Notes: generated from the letters alone by a model not told the origin. A stretch of 64,000 nucleotides of DNA from Maridesulfovibrio sp. (GCF_963678865.1 NZ_OY787459.1:2508501-2572500); one strand, 5' to 3'; positions 43,658-53,426 are shown, numbered from the stretch's first letter. Program-made: numbers and translations.

Positions 43658-44446
43658 TTATTTTGAATCCCGGAAACATTCCGGTTTCAGGGCTTTCCGT
43701 TTTGTGGATGTGACGGCTGAGGGCATATGTTTCCATGCGTGCAGCGGATTCATGGGCCTACGGTTGCGAAAATCAACCCGACACCCGGTAAATGCCCCGA
43801 AATAAGGAGGATAAATTATTCCATTGAGCTGCTTGAGCGGGGTTCTGTTCTTCCAGCTCCACATAGGTCCGGGCAGCACCGAACGTGTCATTGCCGGGCT
43901 GTATCCGCATGTTTTCTTTACAGCCCTTCGCATTTCCGAGGGAGAGAACCAATGCGCCTGCCGCAGGGTTGAAGAGGAAGCCCAGGGCCACATCCTGCCG
44001 TGGGTAAAAAAATAAATCGAATGGCGGTTCAAAAAACCGATCAGAATTCCCCCGGCAGAGACTCTGGCCGCCTCAAGCAGCATCTCCTCAGGTTCGGAAC
44101 AGAATTCCAGCACAGTCCAGAGTACAGTGAAATCAAACTCATTATCCGCAAAAGGAAGGTGTTCCCCATTACAAAGATACAGGGAGGCGCGGCTGCCAAG
44201 CCGTTTGTTGGCCGCCTCCAGCATAACCGGAGAGTGGTCCACTCCACTGATATCAAAACCGCAACGGTAAAAGTGATCGAGAAAAAGCCCGGTTCCGCAG
44301 CCGATTTCCAACAACTTTCTTTTGCGCCGCGGCCAGCCGGAAATCAGGTGATCCATAAGCCCGACTTCCTGCTCAAGGGCAAACTGCCCCGCAGGAGTCT
44401 TGAACCATGTGTCATATTTTTCCGCGTCAAAACCGTCCCAGACCAT
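43658..44446 (-). CDS. class I SAM-dependent methyltransferase
   Basis: 262 residues; N-terminus YDTWFKTPAGQFALEQE, SAM motif I LEIGCGTG (46-53), acidic loop GVDHSPVML, and FDFTVLWTVLEF. The first three quarters fit UbiE-like small-molecule methyltransferases. The C-terminal 40 residues are basic and proline/tryptophan-containing without clear similarity. Substrate unknown. Confidence 0.85.
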   Translation of the reverse strand: MVWDGFDAEKYDTWFKTPAGQFALEQEVGLMDHLISGWPRRKRKLLEIGCGTGLFLDHFYRCGFDISGVDHSPVMLEAANKRLGSRASLYLCNGEHLPFADNEFDFTVLWTVLEFCSEPEEMLLEAARVSAGGILIGFLNRHSIYFFTHGRMWPWASSSTLRQAHWFSPSEMRRAVKKTCGYSPAMTRSVLPGPMWSWKNRTPLKQLNGIIYPPYFGAFTGCRVDFRNRRPMNPLHAWKHMPSAVTSTKRKALKPECFRDSK

Positions 44447-44516
44447 ACTCTACCTCAATTTTTACCTGAATTATCCATCCAGCATTTAGGATAAACGGCA
44501 AGAGTAATCCGGTAAA

Positions 44517-44560
44517 GCAAAAAACAAATAGGCCCGGAACATGGGGAATTCCGGGCCTGC
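44517..44560 (-). terminator. terminator after peroxiredoxin gene
   Basis: AGGCCCGGAA / TTCCGGGCCT hairpin; minus-strand tail TATTTGTTTTTT. Confidence 0.8.
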
Positions 44561-44644
44561 TGTTATGGTTTGGAGGAGAGGAGGTATAGTGTTTATTCAA
44601 TGTTAACCAAGGTAGACTGTAATTGGTTAACTTATTCTAAGAGA

Positions 44645-45277
44645 TTACTCGCCATTAAGTTCTTCATAAACCTTCCCGACCAGCTTTTCGCTGGGGGTAA
44701 GGGTCTTCTCACCGGGAGTCCACTTTGCAGGGCAGGCTTCTTCCGGATGATCCTTGAGGTATACGTTGGCTTCGATCTTACGGAGCAGTTCATTGGCATT
44801 TCGGCCTACGTTGTAGAAATTGATTTCCGAAGAAACCAGTGTGCCTTCAGGGTTGATGACGAATGTTCCCCTCAGGGCCAGACCTGTGTTGTGGTCATAT
44901 ACTCCGAAGAAATCGGAAACTTCCCCGGTGGGGTCTGCCGCCATTTTGAACTTCACATTCTGGAGCAGTCTTTCATCATTCTTCCAAGCCAAATGTGTGA
45001 ACTTGGTATCAGTTGAGACCGAAACCACCTCACAACCGAGTTTTTCCAGCTCAGCATGTTTGTCTGCGAGGTCGGCAAGCTCAGTAGGGCAGACAAAAGT
45101 GAAGTCTGCCGGGTAGAAAAACAGGACCAGCCATTTTCCAGATTTACGGATTTCCTCGAAATTGACTTCGGTAAAACCGCAATCTTCCGGGTCATATGCT
45201 TCCATTACAAAATCAGGAACATTTTCACCTATTGATGCAGTGGAAAGGACTTCTTCGTAAACTTCAGTGCAACTCAT
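44645..45277 (-). CDS. 2-Cys peroxiredoxin (AhpC/Prx1 type)
   Basis: 210 residues. Peroxidatic Cys63 in FTFVCPTEL and resolving Cys182 in EEACPAKWTPG. Reduces H2O2 and organic peroxides using thioredoxin or an equivalent. AGGAGAT precedes the start. Monocistronic with its own promoter and terminator. A PerR target in related species, but no firm operator was found here. Confidence 0.95.
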   Translation of the reverse strand: MSCTEVYEEVLSTASIGENVPDFVMEAYDPEDCGFTEVNFEEIRKSGKWLVLFFYPADFTFVCPTELADLADKHAELEKLGCEVVSVSTDTKFTHLAWKNDERLLQNVKFKMAADPTGEVSDFFGVYDHNTGLALRGTFVINPEGTLVSSEINFYNVGRNANELLRKIEANVYLKDHPEEACPAKWTPGEKTLTPSEKLVGKVYEELNGE

Positions 45278-45347
45278 TTTCTTATCTCCTGTCTGTTAAA
45301 TTCAGAATCAATATTTTAATAACATTTTTTTCTCATCTGTTGAAAGC

Positions 45348-45376
45348 AGAGTATTAAATTCTTTTTTCTTAGTCAA
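45348..45376 (-). promoter_or_regulatory. promoter of peroxiredoxin gene
   Basis: On the minus strand TTGACT (45376-45371), 17-base spacer, TACTCT (45353-45348), 71 bases before the start. A palindrome GTAA-TTT-TTAC lies just upstream at 45385-45395. Confidence 0.55.
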
Positions 45377-45522
45377 CAATAATCGTAATTTTTACTATTT
45401 ATTTCATAAACATCTTAAATCGCGAGAATATATTAGAGAAAACCTATGTTTTATTCATTGTATTTGCAAATAGAATAACTTTTAGGTAATTTTCGGCCAT
45501 AATCAAACATATGGAGATCTAA

Positions 45523-48408
45523 ATGACCAACGAACATGGCTTCAAAGAAATATCGCGCGAATACCTTAGTGAGCTCAACGGCGAGGCCGTAATCTACGAA
45601 CATGAAAAAACCGGCGGACGGGTTCTGTCCGTAATTAATAATGATGAAAACAAAACTTTCGGAATCAGTTTTCGTACCCCTCCTGAGAACAGCACAGGTC
45701 TGCCTCATATTCTCGAACATTCTGTTCTTTGCGGGTCAAAAAAATATCCCGTCAAGGAACCATTTGTTGAGCTTCTGAAATGCTCACTGCAGACCTTCCT
45801 CAATGCCATGACCTACCCGGACAAAACAGTCTACCCGGTAGCAAGCCCGAATGAACAGGACTTCCGAAACCTTGTGGGAGTATACCTTGATGCAGTTTTC
45901 TTCCCCAACCTGACCCCCAACACCCTTATGCAGGAAGGCTGGCACTACGTCCCTGAAGAAGACGGTTCCCTGAGCTACAAAGGCGTTGTGTTCAATGAGA
46001 TGAAAGGGGCTTATTCCTCGCCAGACAGCCTGCTTTACGAAGCCACCCAGCATTCCTTGTTCCCGGATATCACCTACGGATTGGATTCTGGAGGTGACCC
46101 GGAGGTTATACCCGAGTTGACCTTTGACGAATTCATGGCATTCCATGCCAAGTACTACCATCCCTCCAACGCCTACGCCTTTTTTTACGGAGATGATGAT
46201 CCTGAACATCGTCTGGTCATGCTGGACGAATATTTTTCCCAGTTTGAAAAGATCGACCCCAAATCAGAAATCGGAATGCAGGCTCCTTTTGAAAAACCCG
46301 TCACAGTGGAAAAAAAATACGCGGCATCCGACGACGGCAACCAGAAAGCCATGTTCACGCTTAACTTCGGCATCAGCCACAGCCGCGAATCTATGGCTGA
46401 TCTTGAACTGAGCGTGTTGGAGCAGATTCTCATCGGACTGCCCTCCTCTCCCCTGCGCAAAGCCCTTAATGATTCCGGGCTCGGTGAAGACATGGCCGGA
46501 GTCGGACTGGAAAATGAACTGCGCCAGCTCTACTTTTCCACCGGACTGAAAGGCATAAATGCCGAAGATGCACCCAAGGTCGAGGAGCTGATCTTTTCGA
46601 CTCTCAAAGAGCTTGTCGCTGAATCAATTGCCCGTGAGGATATTGACGCAGCCCTGAACACGATTGAATTCTCTCTGCGGGAAAACAACACCGGCTCGTA
46701 TCCGCGCGGTCTTTCAGTAATGATCACCGCCATGACCTCATGGCTCTATGATGAGCACCCTCTTGAGTACGTTCGTTATGAACAACCTCTGGCAGAACTC
46801 AAGGCCCGTATTAAAAAGGGTGAAAGGATTTTCGAACCACTCATTGAAGAAATTTTCCTGAACAACAACTACCGCTCCTCGGTGCTGCTGTTACCGGACA
46901 GCAAAGTTGGTCCTGAGCGGGAAGAAAGGGAAAAAGCCAAACTGGCTGCCGCCCGCAAGGAAATGGATGAGGCTGATTACAAAGCTGTTGTTGCCAAAGC
47001 CGCAGAACTTCAGAAAGAGCAGGAAGCCCACGATGATCCCGAAGCTCTGGCTACCATCCCACGCCTCAAGGTTTCCGACCTAGATAAAGAAGGCAAGGAA
47101 ATAGTCTGCGAAGAAAAAGGCGAACGTCTCTTTCACGATCTGGATACCAATGGAATCATCTATCTTGATCTAGCCTTCGACTTTGCAGGTCTGGAAGACA
47201 GGCTGATCCCCTATCTGCCTCTGTTCGGCAAGGCTCTGGCCCAGACCGGGACCAAATCAACTGATTTCGTGACCATGAGCAGACGTATGGCCGCCAAAAC
47301 AGGCGGACTATATGTATCCACCATAGCCAACTCCAAACATGCCCAGGACGAAACATACTCCCGCTTCGTTCTGCGCGGCAAAGCCACAGCCGAGCGCAGC
47401 GCAGACCTGCTTTCGATCATGAGCGAAATACTGCGGGAAGCTTCTCTGGACAATAAGGAACGCATCCGCCAACTGGTATTGGAAACCAAAGCCCGCAAGG
47501 AGCAGGGTCTGGTTCCTTCCGGTCACATCATGGCAGCCACACGCATGAAAGCACGTTTCAACGAAGCCGGGTACATCAATGAACTCATGAACGGAATCTC
47601 CGGCCTTGAATTTCTGCGCGATCTGGCCAAACGAGTAGATGATGACTTTGATTCCGTTGTTGCAGATCTTGAAGAAATCCGCTCTACCATCTTAAATCAG
47701 GCCAACCTGCTGACCAACGTGACTCTTGACTCCAAGAACTTTGGAGCTGTTGAAAATTCCATCAGCGATATGATCGGGACACTTCCTGTCGGAAGCAGAA
47801 ATTTGGTTCAGCGCAAACGCAGTGCTTTTTCCAAGGCCGAAGGGCTGTGCATTCCAGCACAGGTCAATTACGTTGCCAAGGGTGCCGATGTGTACGAACA
47901 CGGCTATGAATATTCCGGTGCAGCGCACGTCATCAGCCGATATCTGCGTACCGGATATCTTTGGGATAAAGTGCGCGTGCAGGGCGGAGCTTACGGCTCC
48001 TTCTCCATGTTTGACCGTGCTGCCGGCAGTTTGAGTTTCGTTTCCTACCGCGACCCCAACCTGACCCGCACACTCGATACTTACGATGGTGTTGCCGAGT
48101 ATCTGGACTCGCTCAAAGTTAACAGTGATGAGCTGGAAAAAGCCATTCTCGGAGGAATCGGGGAAATTGACAACTACATGCTTCCTGACGCCAAAGGCTA
48201 CACCTCCATGGTCCGCCACTTGAGTGGAGAAGACGCAGCCTTCAGGCAGTCTATCCGTGAACAGGTACTCGGTTGCAGTGAACAGGATTTCCGCAATTTC
48301 GGAGCTGCTGCAAGGTCTGTGGCTGAACACGGCGACATAGTTGTACTGGGCAGCAGGAAAGCCATGGAAGAATCCGGGCTTGATCTGGATCTGGTGGATG
48401 TTCTGTAA
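45523..48408 (+). CDS. M16C peptidase, PreP-like
   Basis: 961 residues, a single-chain M16C metalloprotease made of four M16 domains. The inverted zinc motif HILEH is at residues 62-66, followed downstream by the distal glutamate region KGAYSSPDSLLYEATQ. The central M16C-associated segment (PDSKVGPEREEREKAKLAA) forms the hinge. Family members degrade free peptides in a closed chamber; PreP is known from mitochondria and chloroplasts and bacterial homologues are cytoplasmic. GGAGAT precedes the ATG. Monocistronic. Confidence 0.93.
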   Translation: MTNEHGFKEISREYLSELNGEAVIYEHEKTGGRVLSVINNDENKTFGISFRTPPENSTGLPHILEHSVLCGSKKYPVKEPFVELLKCSLQTFLNAMTYPDKTVYPVASPNEQDFRNLVGVYLDAVFFPNLTPNTLMQEGWHYVPEEDGSLSYKGVVFNEMKGAYSSPDSLLYEATQHSLFPDITYGLDSGGDPEVIPELTFDEFMAFHAKYYHPSNAYAFFYGDDDPEHRLVMLDEYFSQFEKIDPKSEIGMQAPFEKPVTVEKKYAASDDGNQKAMFTLNFGISHSRESMADLELSVLEQILIGLPSSPLRKALNDSGLGEDMAGVGLENELRQLYFSTGLKGINAEDAPKVEELIFSTLKELVAESIAREDIDAALNTIEFSLRENNTGSYPRGLSVMITAMTSWLYDEHPLEYVRYEQPLAELKARIKKGERIFEPLIEEIFLNNNYRSSVLLLPDSKVGPEREEREKAKLAAARKEMDEADYKAVVAKAAELQKEQEAHDDPEALATIPRLKVSDLDKEGKEIVCEEKGERLFHDLDTNGIIYLDLAFDFAGLEDRLIPYLPLFGKALAQTGTKSTDFVTMSRRMAAKTGGLYVSTIANSKHAQDETYSRFVLRGKATAERSADLLSIMSEILREASLDNKERIRQLVLETKARKEQGLVPSGHIMAATRMKARFNEAGYINELMNGISGLEFLRDLAKRVDDDFDSVVADLEEIRSTILNQANLLTNVTLDSKNFGAVENSISDMIGTLPVGSRNLVQRKRSAFSKAEGLCIPAQVNYVAKGADVYEHGYEYSGAAHVISRYLRTGYLWDKVRVQGGAYGSFSMFDRAAGSLSFVSYRDPNLTRTLDTYDGVAEYLDSLKVNSDELEKAILGGIGEIDNYMLPDAKGYTSMVRHLSGEDAAFRQSIREQVLGCSEQDFRNFGAAARSVAEHGDIVVLGSRKAMEESGLDLDLVDVL

Positions 48409-48472
48409 GAAAGATTAGACCCTTTTATCAGGCTAAGGCCTCACAGAAAGGGAAATCGTACTTGAATTCTAA

Positions 48473-48515
48473 AAAAAGCGGCGAAACCTAAAGTCTTTCG
48501 GTTTCGCCACTTTTC
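48473..48515. terminator. terminator between M16 and LysE genes
   Basis: AAAAGCGGCGAAACC / GGTTTCGCCACTTTT hairpin between convergent genes. Confidence 0.85.
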
Positions 48516-48530
48516 TAATGTAGCGGATAA

Positions 48531-49157
48531 TCAGGAAATAAAAAAATTATATCCGTCCCGGATAAGGAATGCAGCAAAAACAAAAAGAGCCAATCCAAGA
48601 AAGCGCATGACTATCAGGTAAGCTCTGCTGGAAAGCAAAGATTTGAACCTTCCAACAAGACAGGCAATTGCAATCTTCGCCCCGATTATGCATCCGTAAA
48701 AACCTCCCAGAAACAAAATCGGTCCTGCAATTCCGTATTCACTGGCCCCAATGACCGTCGGAGCACCCACAGTTGCCCAAAAGATGTACACATGTGGGTT
48801 CATATAATTGGTCAAGATACCTTTCTTCAATGATCCGGGCTTAACCTCGACTCCCGGCAGGAGTATCGCTCTTGCCTTAAAACAATCTATACCGAAAAGA
48901 GTGACAACAAGCGCTCCGGCAAATGAAATCACCCCCATAAACAGAGGATGAGTGTTTATCCACGACATCGCCAGCAGGGAAACACAAAGGATAGGCAGGT
49001 CAGTCAACAAAGGAGCAAAAGCAACTTTTACCCCTTCCCTGCTCCCATGAGCCATGGTCTGGCTGAGAACAAGAGTCAGCAATGGTCCGGGAGTCATTCC
49101 CGCGCCAAGACCGAGAGCTGCCCCGGCAGCTAAATACCCGAATATATCTGCATTCAT
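48531..49157 (-). CDS. LysE-family exporter
   Basis: 208 residues, six predicted membrane helices. N-terminal AGMTPGPLLTLVLSQTMAHG has the G-x-x-PGP family signature; NYMNPHVYIFWATVG is the mid-protein landmark. Probable amino-acid or small-molecule efflux protein; substrate not determinable. A second LysE-type gene is at 58565-59200. Confidence 0.88.
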   Translation of the reverse strand: MNADIFGYLAAGAALGLGAGMTPGPLLTLVLSQTMAHGSREGVKVAFAPLLTDLPILCVSLLAMSWINTHPLFMGVISFAGALVVTLFGIDCFKARAILLPGVEVKPGSLKKGILTNYMNPHVYIFWATVGAPTVIGASEYGIAGPILFLGGFYGCIIGAKIAIACLVGRFKSLLSSRAYLIVMRFLGLALFVFAAFLIRDGYNFFIS

Positions 49158-49340
49158 TTTGGATGGTTTGTTAAAAGTGACTAAGATAAGATCGTTTTAA
49201 ACTCAAGATTTTATCAAGTTCAGGGACACTAAATTAATTCATAACTTCCGGCAACTTTGCAGCAAGGCATCCTTGCTGTTTACAAAAAAAGTTCATTTTT
49301 ACAGACCATTGTAAAAAACACCAATTTATGAATTCAGCAC

Positions 49341-49367
49341 TAAATATCTTGGGAAGATGGACGATAG
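49341..49367 (+). promoter_or_regulatory. sigma28 (FliA)-type promoter of flgM-like gene
   Basis: TAAA (49341-49344), 15-base spacer, GACGATAG (49360-49367), against the consensus TAAA-N15-GCCGATAA: all four -35 bases and six of eight -10 bases match. It lies about 60 bases before the FlgM-like start. Confidence 0.65.
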
Positions 49368-49427
49368 GATTATTAACCACACACAAAAAACATAAACAGT
49401 ACAGTTGAAAAAACTCCGGGAGGGGAG

Positions 49428-49646
49428 ATGTCTTTCGACAAGACTGATACAGACAGCATCTTGCTGTCCTGCATATTTTCGCCCGAAAAGCAGGATTCTT
49501 CATTCAATGAAGAAAATTCTGCAGATCGGCATGAAAAGATTACCAAACTCCGCGACCAGATCAGGGCCGGGACCTATCGCCCTGCCATCGGCGAAATCGC
49601 CATCAACCTGATCCGCTCCCAAGCCAAAATCAGCGGTTTCAGCTGA
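49428..49646 (+). CDS. flgM: FlgM-like anti-sigma28 factor
   Basis: 72 residues. C-terminal half RHEKITKLRDQIRAGTYRPAIGEIAINLI matches the sigma28-binding helices of FlgM (shown in two pieces: KITKLRDQIRAGTYRP and IGEIAINLI). The N-terminal half is acidic and probably disordered as in other FlgM proteins. GGGAGG precedes the start. The sigma28-type promoter upstream supports the call. It is not in a flagellar operon; a deacetylase gene follows 76 bases later. Confidence 0.75.
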   Translation: MSFDKTDTDSILLSCIFSPEKQDSSFNEENSADRHEKITKLRDQIRAGTYRPAIGEIAINLIRSQAKISGFS

Positions 49647-49722
49647 TTCAACCCCATTCCACACCATTTTGCTTTACCTTCATGCCACATGCATTTAAAC
49701 TGCCGGGTCTGAAACCGGAGGT

Positions 49723-50592
49723 ATGATGCTAGTTGTAATCAATGTGGATGATCTCGGGCTGCATCCGGCTGTTCGTCGGGCTGTTGATCGGCTTGCCGAA
49801 GCCGGGGTTGTAACCTCGTCTACCACCCTTGCTAACGGGCCTGATTTATCTGAATCCTTGCTACTGCAGGATAAATATGAAGGCTTGGGGCTTGGAGCGC
49901 ACCTGAATCTGCTGCGCGGCAAACCCATTTCCAACCCGGACCATATCCCCAGCCTTGTGGATGATGACGGACTGCTTTTCGGCAACTATACATCCTTGCT
50001 GTTGCGCTACGTGTCCGGAAAGATCAAGCTTTCCGAGGTAGAAAAAGAATGGTCCGCCCAAGTGGAGTACCTGCTCGACCACAAGGTCCGCCTGACCCAT
50101 TTTGACAGTGAAAAACATATTCATGCGTGGCCCGGTTTATACAATCTGGCCGGAAGAATAGCCTGCAAATACGGTATCAAATGGATACGCCGTCCATTTG
50201 AACACACCCCCTTGAACCGTTTGGACAAGGCCATGCTGCGCACACGTTTTTTACAGCTTTGCCTAGGGGCAAGCTTTCCCGACAAAAAGCCGCGCACGGC
50301 TGATTGCGTCTGGGGTATTGGAGACCAGAAAGAAAATCTTGACCCGCATCTTTTTAAAAAATATGTCGAGACTTATCGACCTGAAATAGTAGAAATAGTA
50401 TGCCACCCCGGTCTTCCTCAAGAGGGAGACGGTCCGCTGCCGTCCGAATTCGGTCCCATGCGGGTTGCATCTCAGTGGAAAGAAGAGTCGGAATCCTTAC
50501 TGCACAAGGAATGGCTGCAAATATTCAAAGAACTGGGAGCAATCCCGGTAAACTACGGACAGATCGATCCCCGTAGCGGAGAAATTAAATAA
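49723..50592 (+). CDS. ChbG/YdjC-type carbohydrate deacetylase
   Basis: 289 residues. Metal site motifs: VVINVDDLGLHPAV near the N-terminus, GLGAHLNLLRGKPIS, and THFDSEKHIHAWPGL, plus VEIVCHPG later. The YdjC fold removes acetyl groups from N-acetylated sugars; with the next gene it may act on a lipid-linked or surface glycan. Two adjacent ATGs; GGAGG is very close to the first so the second (49726) may be used. Its stop overlaps the start of the GT2 gene (TAATG). Confidence 0.87.
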   Translation: MMLVVINVDDLGLHPAVRRAVDRLAEAGVVTSSTTLANGPDLSESLLLQDKYEGLGLGAHLNLLRGKPISNPDHIPSLVDDDGLLFGNYTSLLLRYVSGKIKLSEVEKEWSAQVEYLLDHKVRLTHFDSEKHIHAWPGLYNLAGRIACKYGIKWIRRPFEHTPLNRLDKAMLRTRFLQLCLGASFPDKKPRTADCVWGIGDQKENLDPHLFKKYVETYRPEIVEIVCHPGLPQEGDGPLPSEFGPMRVASQWKEESESLLHKEWLQIFKELGAIPVNYGQIDPRSGEIK

Positions 50593-51563
50593 TGCAAAAA
50601 GCCGATGAATGTACAAGAGATATAGAAGTCAGCATTGTTACGCCCATGCACAATGAGGAAGGCTGCGTTCGTGAATTTCATAAACGCATTACCGCAGCCT
50701 TGCAGGGAATGAACACCACCTATGAAATTCTGCTGGTCAATGACGGCTCCACCGACAGCACGGAATCCATCATCCGTGAGCTCGCAGCAAATGACCCCAA
50801 CCTCAAGGGAGTAATGCTGGCCCGCAACCGTGGACAATGTACCGCAATCTACGCAGGAATTCAGGAAAGCAAAGGATGCTACGTTGTTATCATGGATGGA
50901 GACCTGCAACACAAGCCGGAAGAAGTTCCTTCTTTGATTGAAGAGATCCGCAAGGGCTACGACCTTGTTTCCGGCTGCCGCACCAACCGCGGTGAATCCA
51001 TGATCAAACGCAAGCTGCCCAGCAAGATCGCCAACTATCTGATGCGTGCAACAAGCGGCTGTCAGGTAAAGGATATGGGTGGTCTTTCTGTACTTAAAGG
51101 CAAACTGGCCCGCTCCATGACCCTGCGTGAAGGCCAGCACAGATTGATCCCCGCTCTTGTTTACGGCATGGGCGGTTCAACTTCAGAGGTACCCATATCA
51201 GCGCCCCCGCGCTTTGCAGGGGAAAGCCACTACGGCCTGTCACGGTCCATCGATGTCCTGTTTGACATCGTAATGCTCTGGTTCCAGTCCTCATTCAAGC
51301 AACGTCCCATTTATCTGTTCGGGCGTATCAGTCTGGTCATGTTCATGATCGCCTCGTTGATCATGGTCTGGCTGCTCTATCAAAAAGTTTTCTTCGGGGT
51401 CCACATGGGAACCCGTCCGCCATTCCTGGGCTGCATCCTGCTCTACCTAAGCTCGCTGGGCTTCATGTCTACGGGTTTCATTCTTGAATCGCTGGCTAAT
51501 ACCTATGACGCGGTTATGGGAACCAAGACGTATCAGATTCGAGAAATTATTGAGAAAAAATAA
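50592..51563 (+). CDS. GT2 glycosyltransferase with C-terminal membrane helices (GtrB/DPM1-like)
   Basis: 323 residues: GT-A domain (EVSIVTPMHNEEGCV, LVNDGSTDST, VVIMDGDLQHKP with the DxD-type MDGD) followed by two hydrophobic helices near 250-275 and 285-310. Polyprenyl-phosphate sugar synthases such as GtrB, ArnC and DPM1 have this layout. It shares one base with the deacetylase stop codon, so the two are translated together, resembling the ArnC-ArnD pairing of transferase and deacetylase (inference). Confidence 0.9.
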   Translation: MQKADECTRDIEVSIVTPMHNEEGCVREFHKRITAALQGMNTTYEILLVNDGSTDSTESIIRELAANDPNLKGVMLARNRGQCTAIYAGIQESKGCYVVIMDGDLQHKPEEVPSLIEEIRKGYDLVSGCRTNRGESMIKRKLPSKIANYLMRATSGCQVKDMGGLSVLKGKLARSMTLREGQHRLIPALVYGMGGSTSEVPISAPPRFAGESHYGLSRSIDVLFDIVMLWFQSSFKQRPIYLFGRISLVMFMIASLIMVWLLYQKVFFGVHMGTRPPFLGCILLYLSSLGFMSTGFILESLANTYDAVMGTKTYQIREIIEKK

Positions 51564-51640
51564 AGATGTCTCCGGCGGATCTCCGAAGGCTTAAAGCCTT
51601 TTGCAAAAGGGTTTAACAATCCCCAATACTTGCAATAATT
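51564..51640 (+). repeat. dispersed intergenic repeat, copy F
   Basis: GATGTCTCCGGCGGATCTCCGAAGG, then AAAGCCTTTTGCAAAAGGGTTTAACAATCCCCAATACTTG-type body in two pieces (TTTTGCAAAAGGGTTTAA, CAATCCCCAATACTTG). Begins right after the GT2 stop. Confidence 0.75.
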
Positions 51641-51676
51641 AACGGGTCAGTTGATTTTTCAACTGACCCGTTTTCT
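51641..51676 (+). terminator. terminator after GT2 gene
   Basis: AACGGGTCAGTTGA / TCAACTGACCCGTT with TTTT loop and a T-rich tail. Confidence 0.85.
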
Positions 51677-51817
51677 TTAAAACAGACTAATGGCTTACAG
51701 CCCCCTCTCTCAGTCAACCGATACTTCTGAAACCGACTATTGATCTTCTCAGAAATGGCCTTTTCACCGGGAACTACTGCTGTTAAAGCCTTTACTTGGG
51801 GATTAGCCCCCAAGAAC

Positions 51818-52543
51818 CTACTTCTTTTTAGCCGGGTAAACCAACAGGACCACGCGGCGGTTGCGCTTCTGGTTTTCCGGAATGGCCCTGCCGTTCTCAT
51901 CCTCGTTCGGATAGGCAGGTGCTGTATCGGCCATGCCCAGCACCTTGATTCTGGACTTGCTGAACCCGGCATCAAGCAAATAGCGGGCGACGGCGCTGGC
52001 CCTTGCTGAAGAAAGCTCCCAGTTGGACGGGAACTGCCTTGATTTCATGGGAATGTTGTCCGAGTGCCCTTCAACAACAACGTCATAAGGAGACTTGGCG
52101 AGTGTAGGAGCGATCTTGGCCAACACTCTTCGGGCACCGGGGGTCAGGTCGGCCTGACCGCTGGGAAAAAAGAACCCGCCCTTGAGCACAATGGCTACGG
52201 AATCGGGCCGCATCTTGATCTTCAGGGCATCTGATTCACGCCCAACCAGACGAGCCATTTCCAATTGCATTTCAAAAATATTGCGCTGCTTCTCACTGAT
52301 AACCCGGCGGGCAACGGATGCTCCTTCAAATGTATCTGACTCCCCTTTCGGAGGCACGGGAACCCCCATGGCAGAAGCCAGGGAATCTGAAACATCCTCG
52401 TACTTTTTCTGGTCTACATCGGCAATGGCCAGCAAAAGCACAAAAAAGCAGAGCAGCAGAGTCATCATATCCGCAAGAGTCAGGGCCCATCCGCCCTCTT
52501 CTCCGCCCTGTGCTGGCTTTTTCAGGCTGAAATCATCCGACAT
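51818..52543 (-). CDS. motB: flagellar stator protein MotB
   Basis: 241 residues. One N-terminal membrane helix carries the proton- or sodium-binding Asp25 (LADMMTLLLCFFVLLLA), then the plug region and a C-terminal OmpA-like peptidoglycan-binding domain (VVEGHSDNIPMKSRQ, NWELSSARASAVARYLL, RNRRVVLLV). Anchors the stator to the wall. 106 bases after motA on the same strand. Confidence 0.94.
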   Translation of the reverse strand: MSDDFSLKKPAQGGEEGGWALTLADMMTLLLCFFVLLLAIADVDQKKYEDVSDSLASAMGVPVPPKGESDTFEGASVARRVISEKQRNIFEMQLEMARLVGRESDALKIKMRPDSVAIVLKGGFFFPSGQADLTPGARRVLAKIAPTLAKSPYDVVVEGHSDNIPMKSRQFPSNWELSSARASAVARYLLDAGFSKSRIKVLGMADTAPAYPNEDENGRAIPENQKRNRRVVLLVYPAKKK

Positions 52544-52649
52544 AGTTCTATCCGCCTAATGTTGCGCTAACTAAACTCGCCCATATACATTTATAAAATA
52601 ATTTTCGTCTGTTTTCCCTGAAATATATATTCATATTAAGAGGGACACA

Positions 52650-53426
52650 CTACTTCTTGGCCTTGACTGTGGCCCATTTGCGCGGAGGCAGGTAGCCCTT
52701 GAGCTTATCCATGACAATTGCGGACGGGGTTTTATCCTTGATGAACAGAATACCGTCGCGGATAACCCGCATGAGCAAGGTAATCTCGTCAATTCGTTTC
52801 TCCACCTTGATCGCGATGGGCATAAACAGCATGTTGGCGAAAAGAGCACCGTAGAGGGTTGTAGTCAATGCTGTTGCCATAGCCGGGCCGATAGCGGCAA
52901 TATCACTGCCCATCCCCTGCATCATGGCAATGAGACCGATCAGGGTCCCGATAATACCGAAGGCCGGAGATAGTGTGGACATGGTCCGGTAAATCCCGGC
53001 AGCACTGTACTCCTGCTCATGATACTGCTGGATGCGGTTATCAAGAATTTCCTTGATCTCTTCCTTGGAATAACCATCCACAAGCATCTGCAACCCTTCG
53101 CGCAGAAAATCGTTCTCAATATTTTTCAGACTTCCCTCAAGATGTTCTTCGCCCTTTGCGGATACGTCTTTAGAGAGGTTGACGATAACATTGATGTAGT
53201 TCTCAAGAGGCAGTTCATCAGCCCCCATGGCCATCATGAACACACCCAGCACCCGCATTACTTCACGCAATGGATAACAGATGAAGGTGGAAGCAATGGT
53301 CCCGCCTCCGACAATGGCTATACCGGGCAGGTTGATGAACACCCCCACCGAATCAGTAGAGGTATAGGTGGCAACCATCAGGATGGCGATACCGCAGAAT
53401 ATACCGATTATGGTGGCTATATTCAC
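52650..53426 (-). CDS. motA: flagellar stator protein MotA
   Basis: 258 residues, four membrane helices. Landmarks: the N-terminal IGIFCGIAILMVA helix, the cytoplasmic loop FLREGLQMLVDGYSKEEIKEIL, and the proline-containing TLSPAFGIIGTLIGLIAMMQGM helix. Its start codon overlaps the stop of the cyclic-nucleotide-binding gene by four bases (ATGA), so the two are translationally coupled. Confidence 0.94.
   Translation of the reverse strand: MNIATIIGIFCGIAILMVATYTSTDSVGVFINLPGIAIVGGGTIASTFICYPLREVMRVLGVFMMAMGADELPLENYINVIVNLSKDVSAKGEEHLEGSLKNIENDFLREGLQMLVDGYSKEEIKEILDNRIQQYHEQEYSAAGIYRTMSTLSPAFGIIGTLIGLIAMMQGMGSDIAAIGPAMATALTTTLYGALFANMLFMPIAIKVEKRIDEITLLMRVIRDGILFIKDKTPSAIVMDKLKGYLPPRKWATVKAKK

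Noticed and set aside
49234..49503. 89-codon minus-strand frame upstream of flgM
   Set aside because: It overlaps the FlgM-like start and its sigma28-type promoter; cysteine-rich random composition and no ribosome site.
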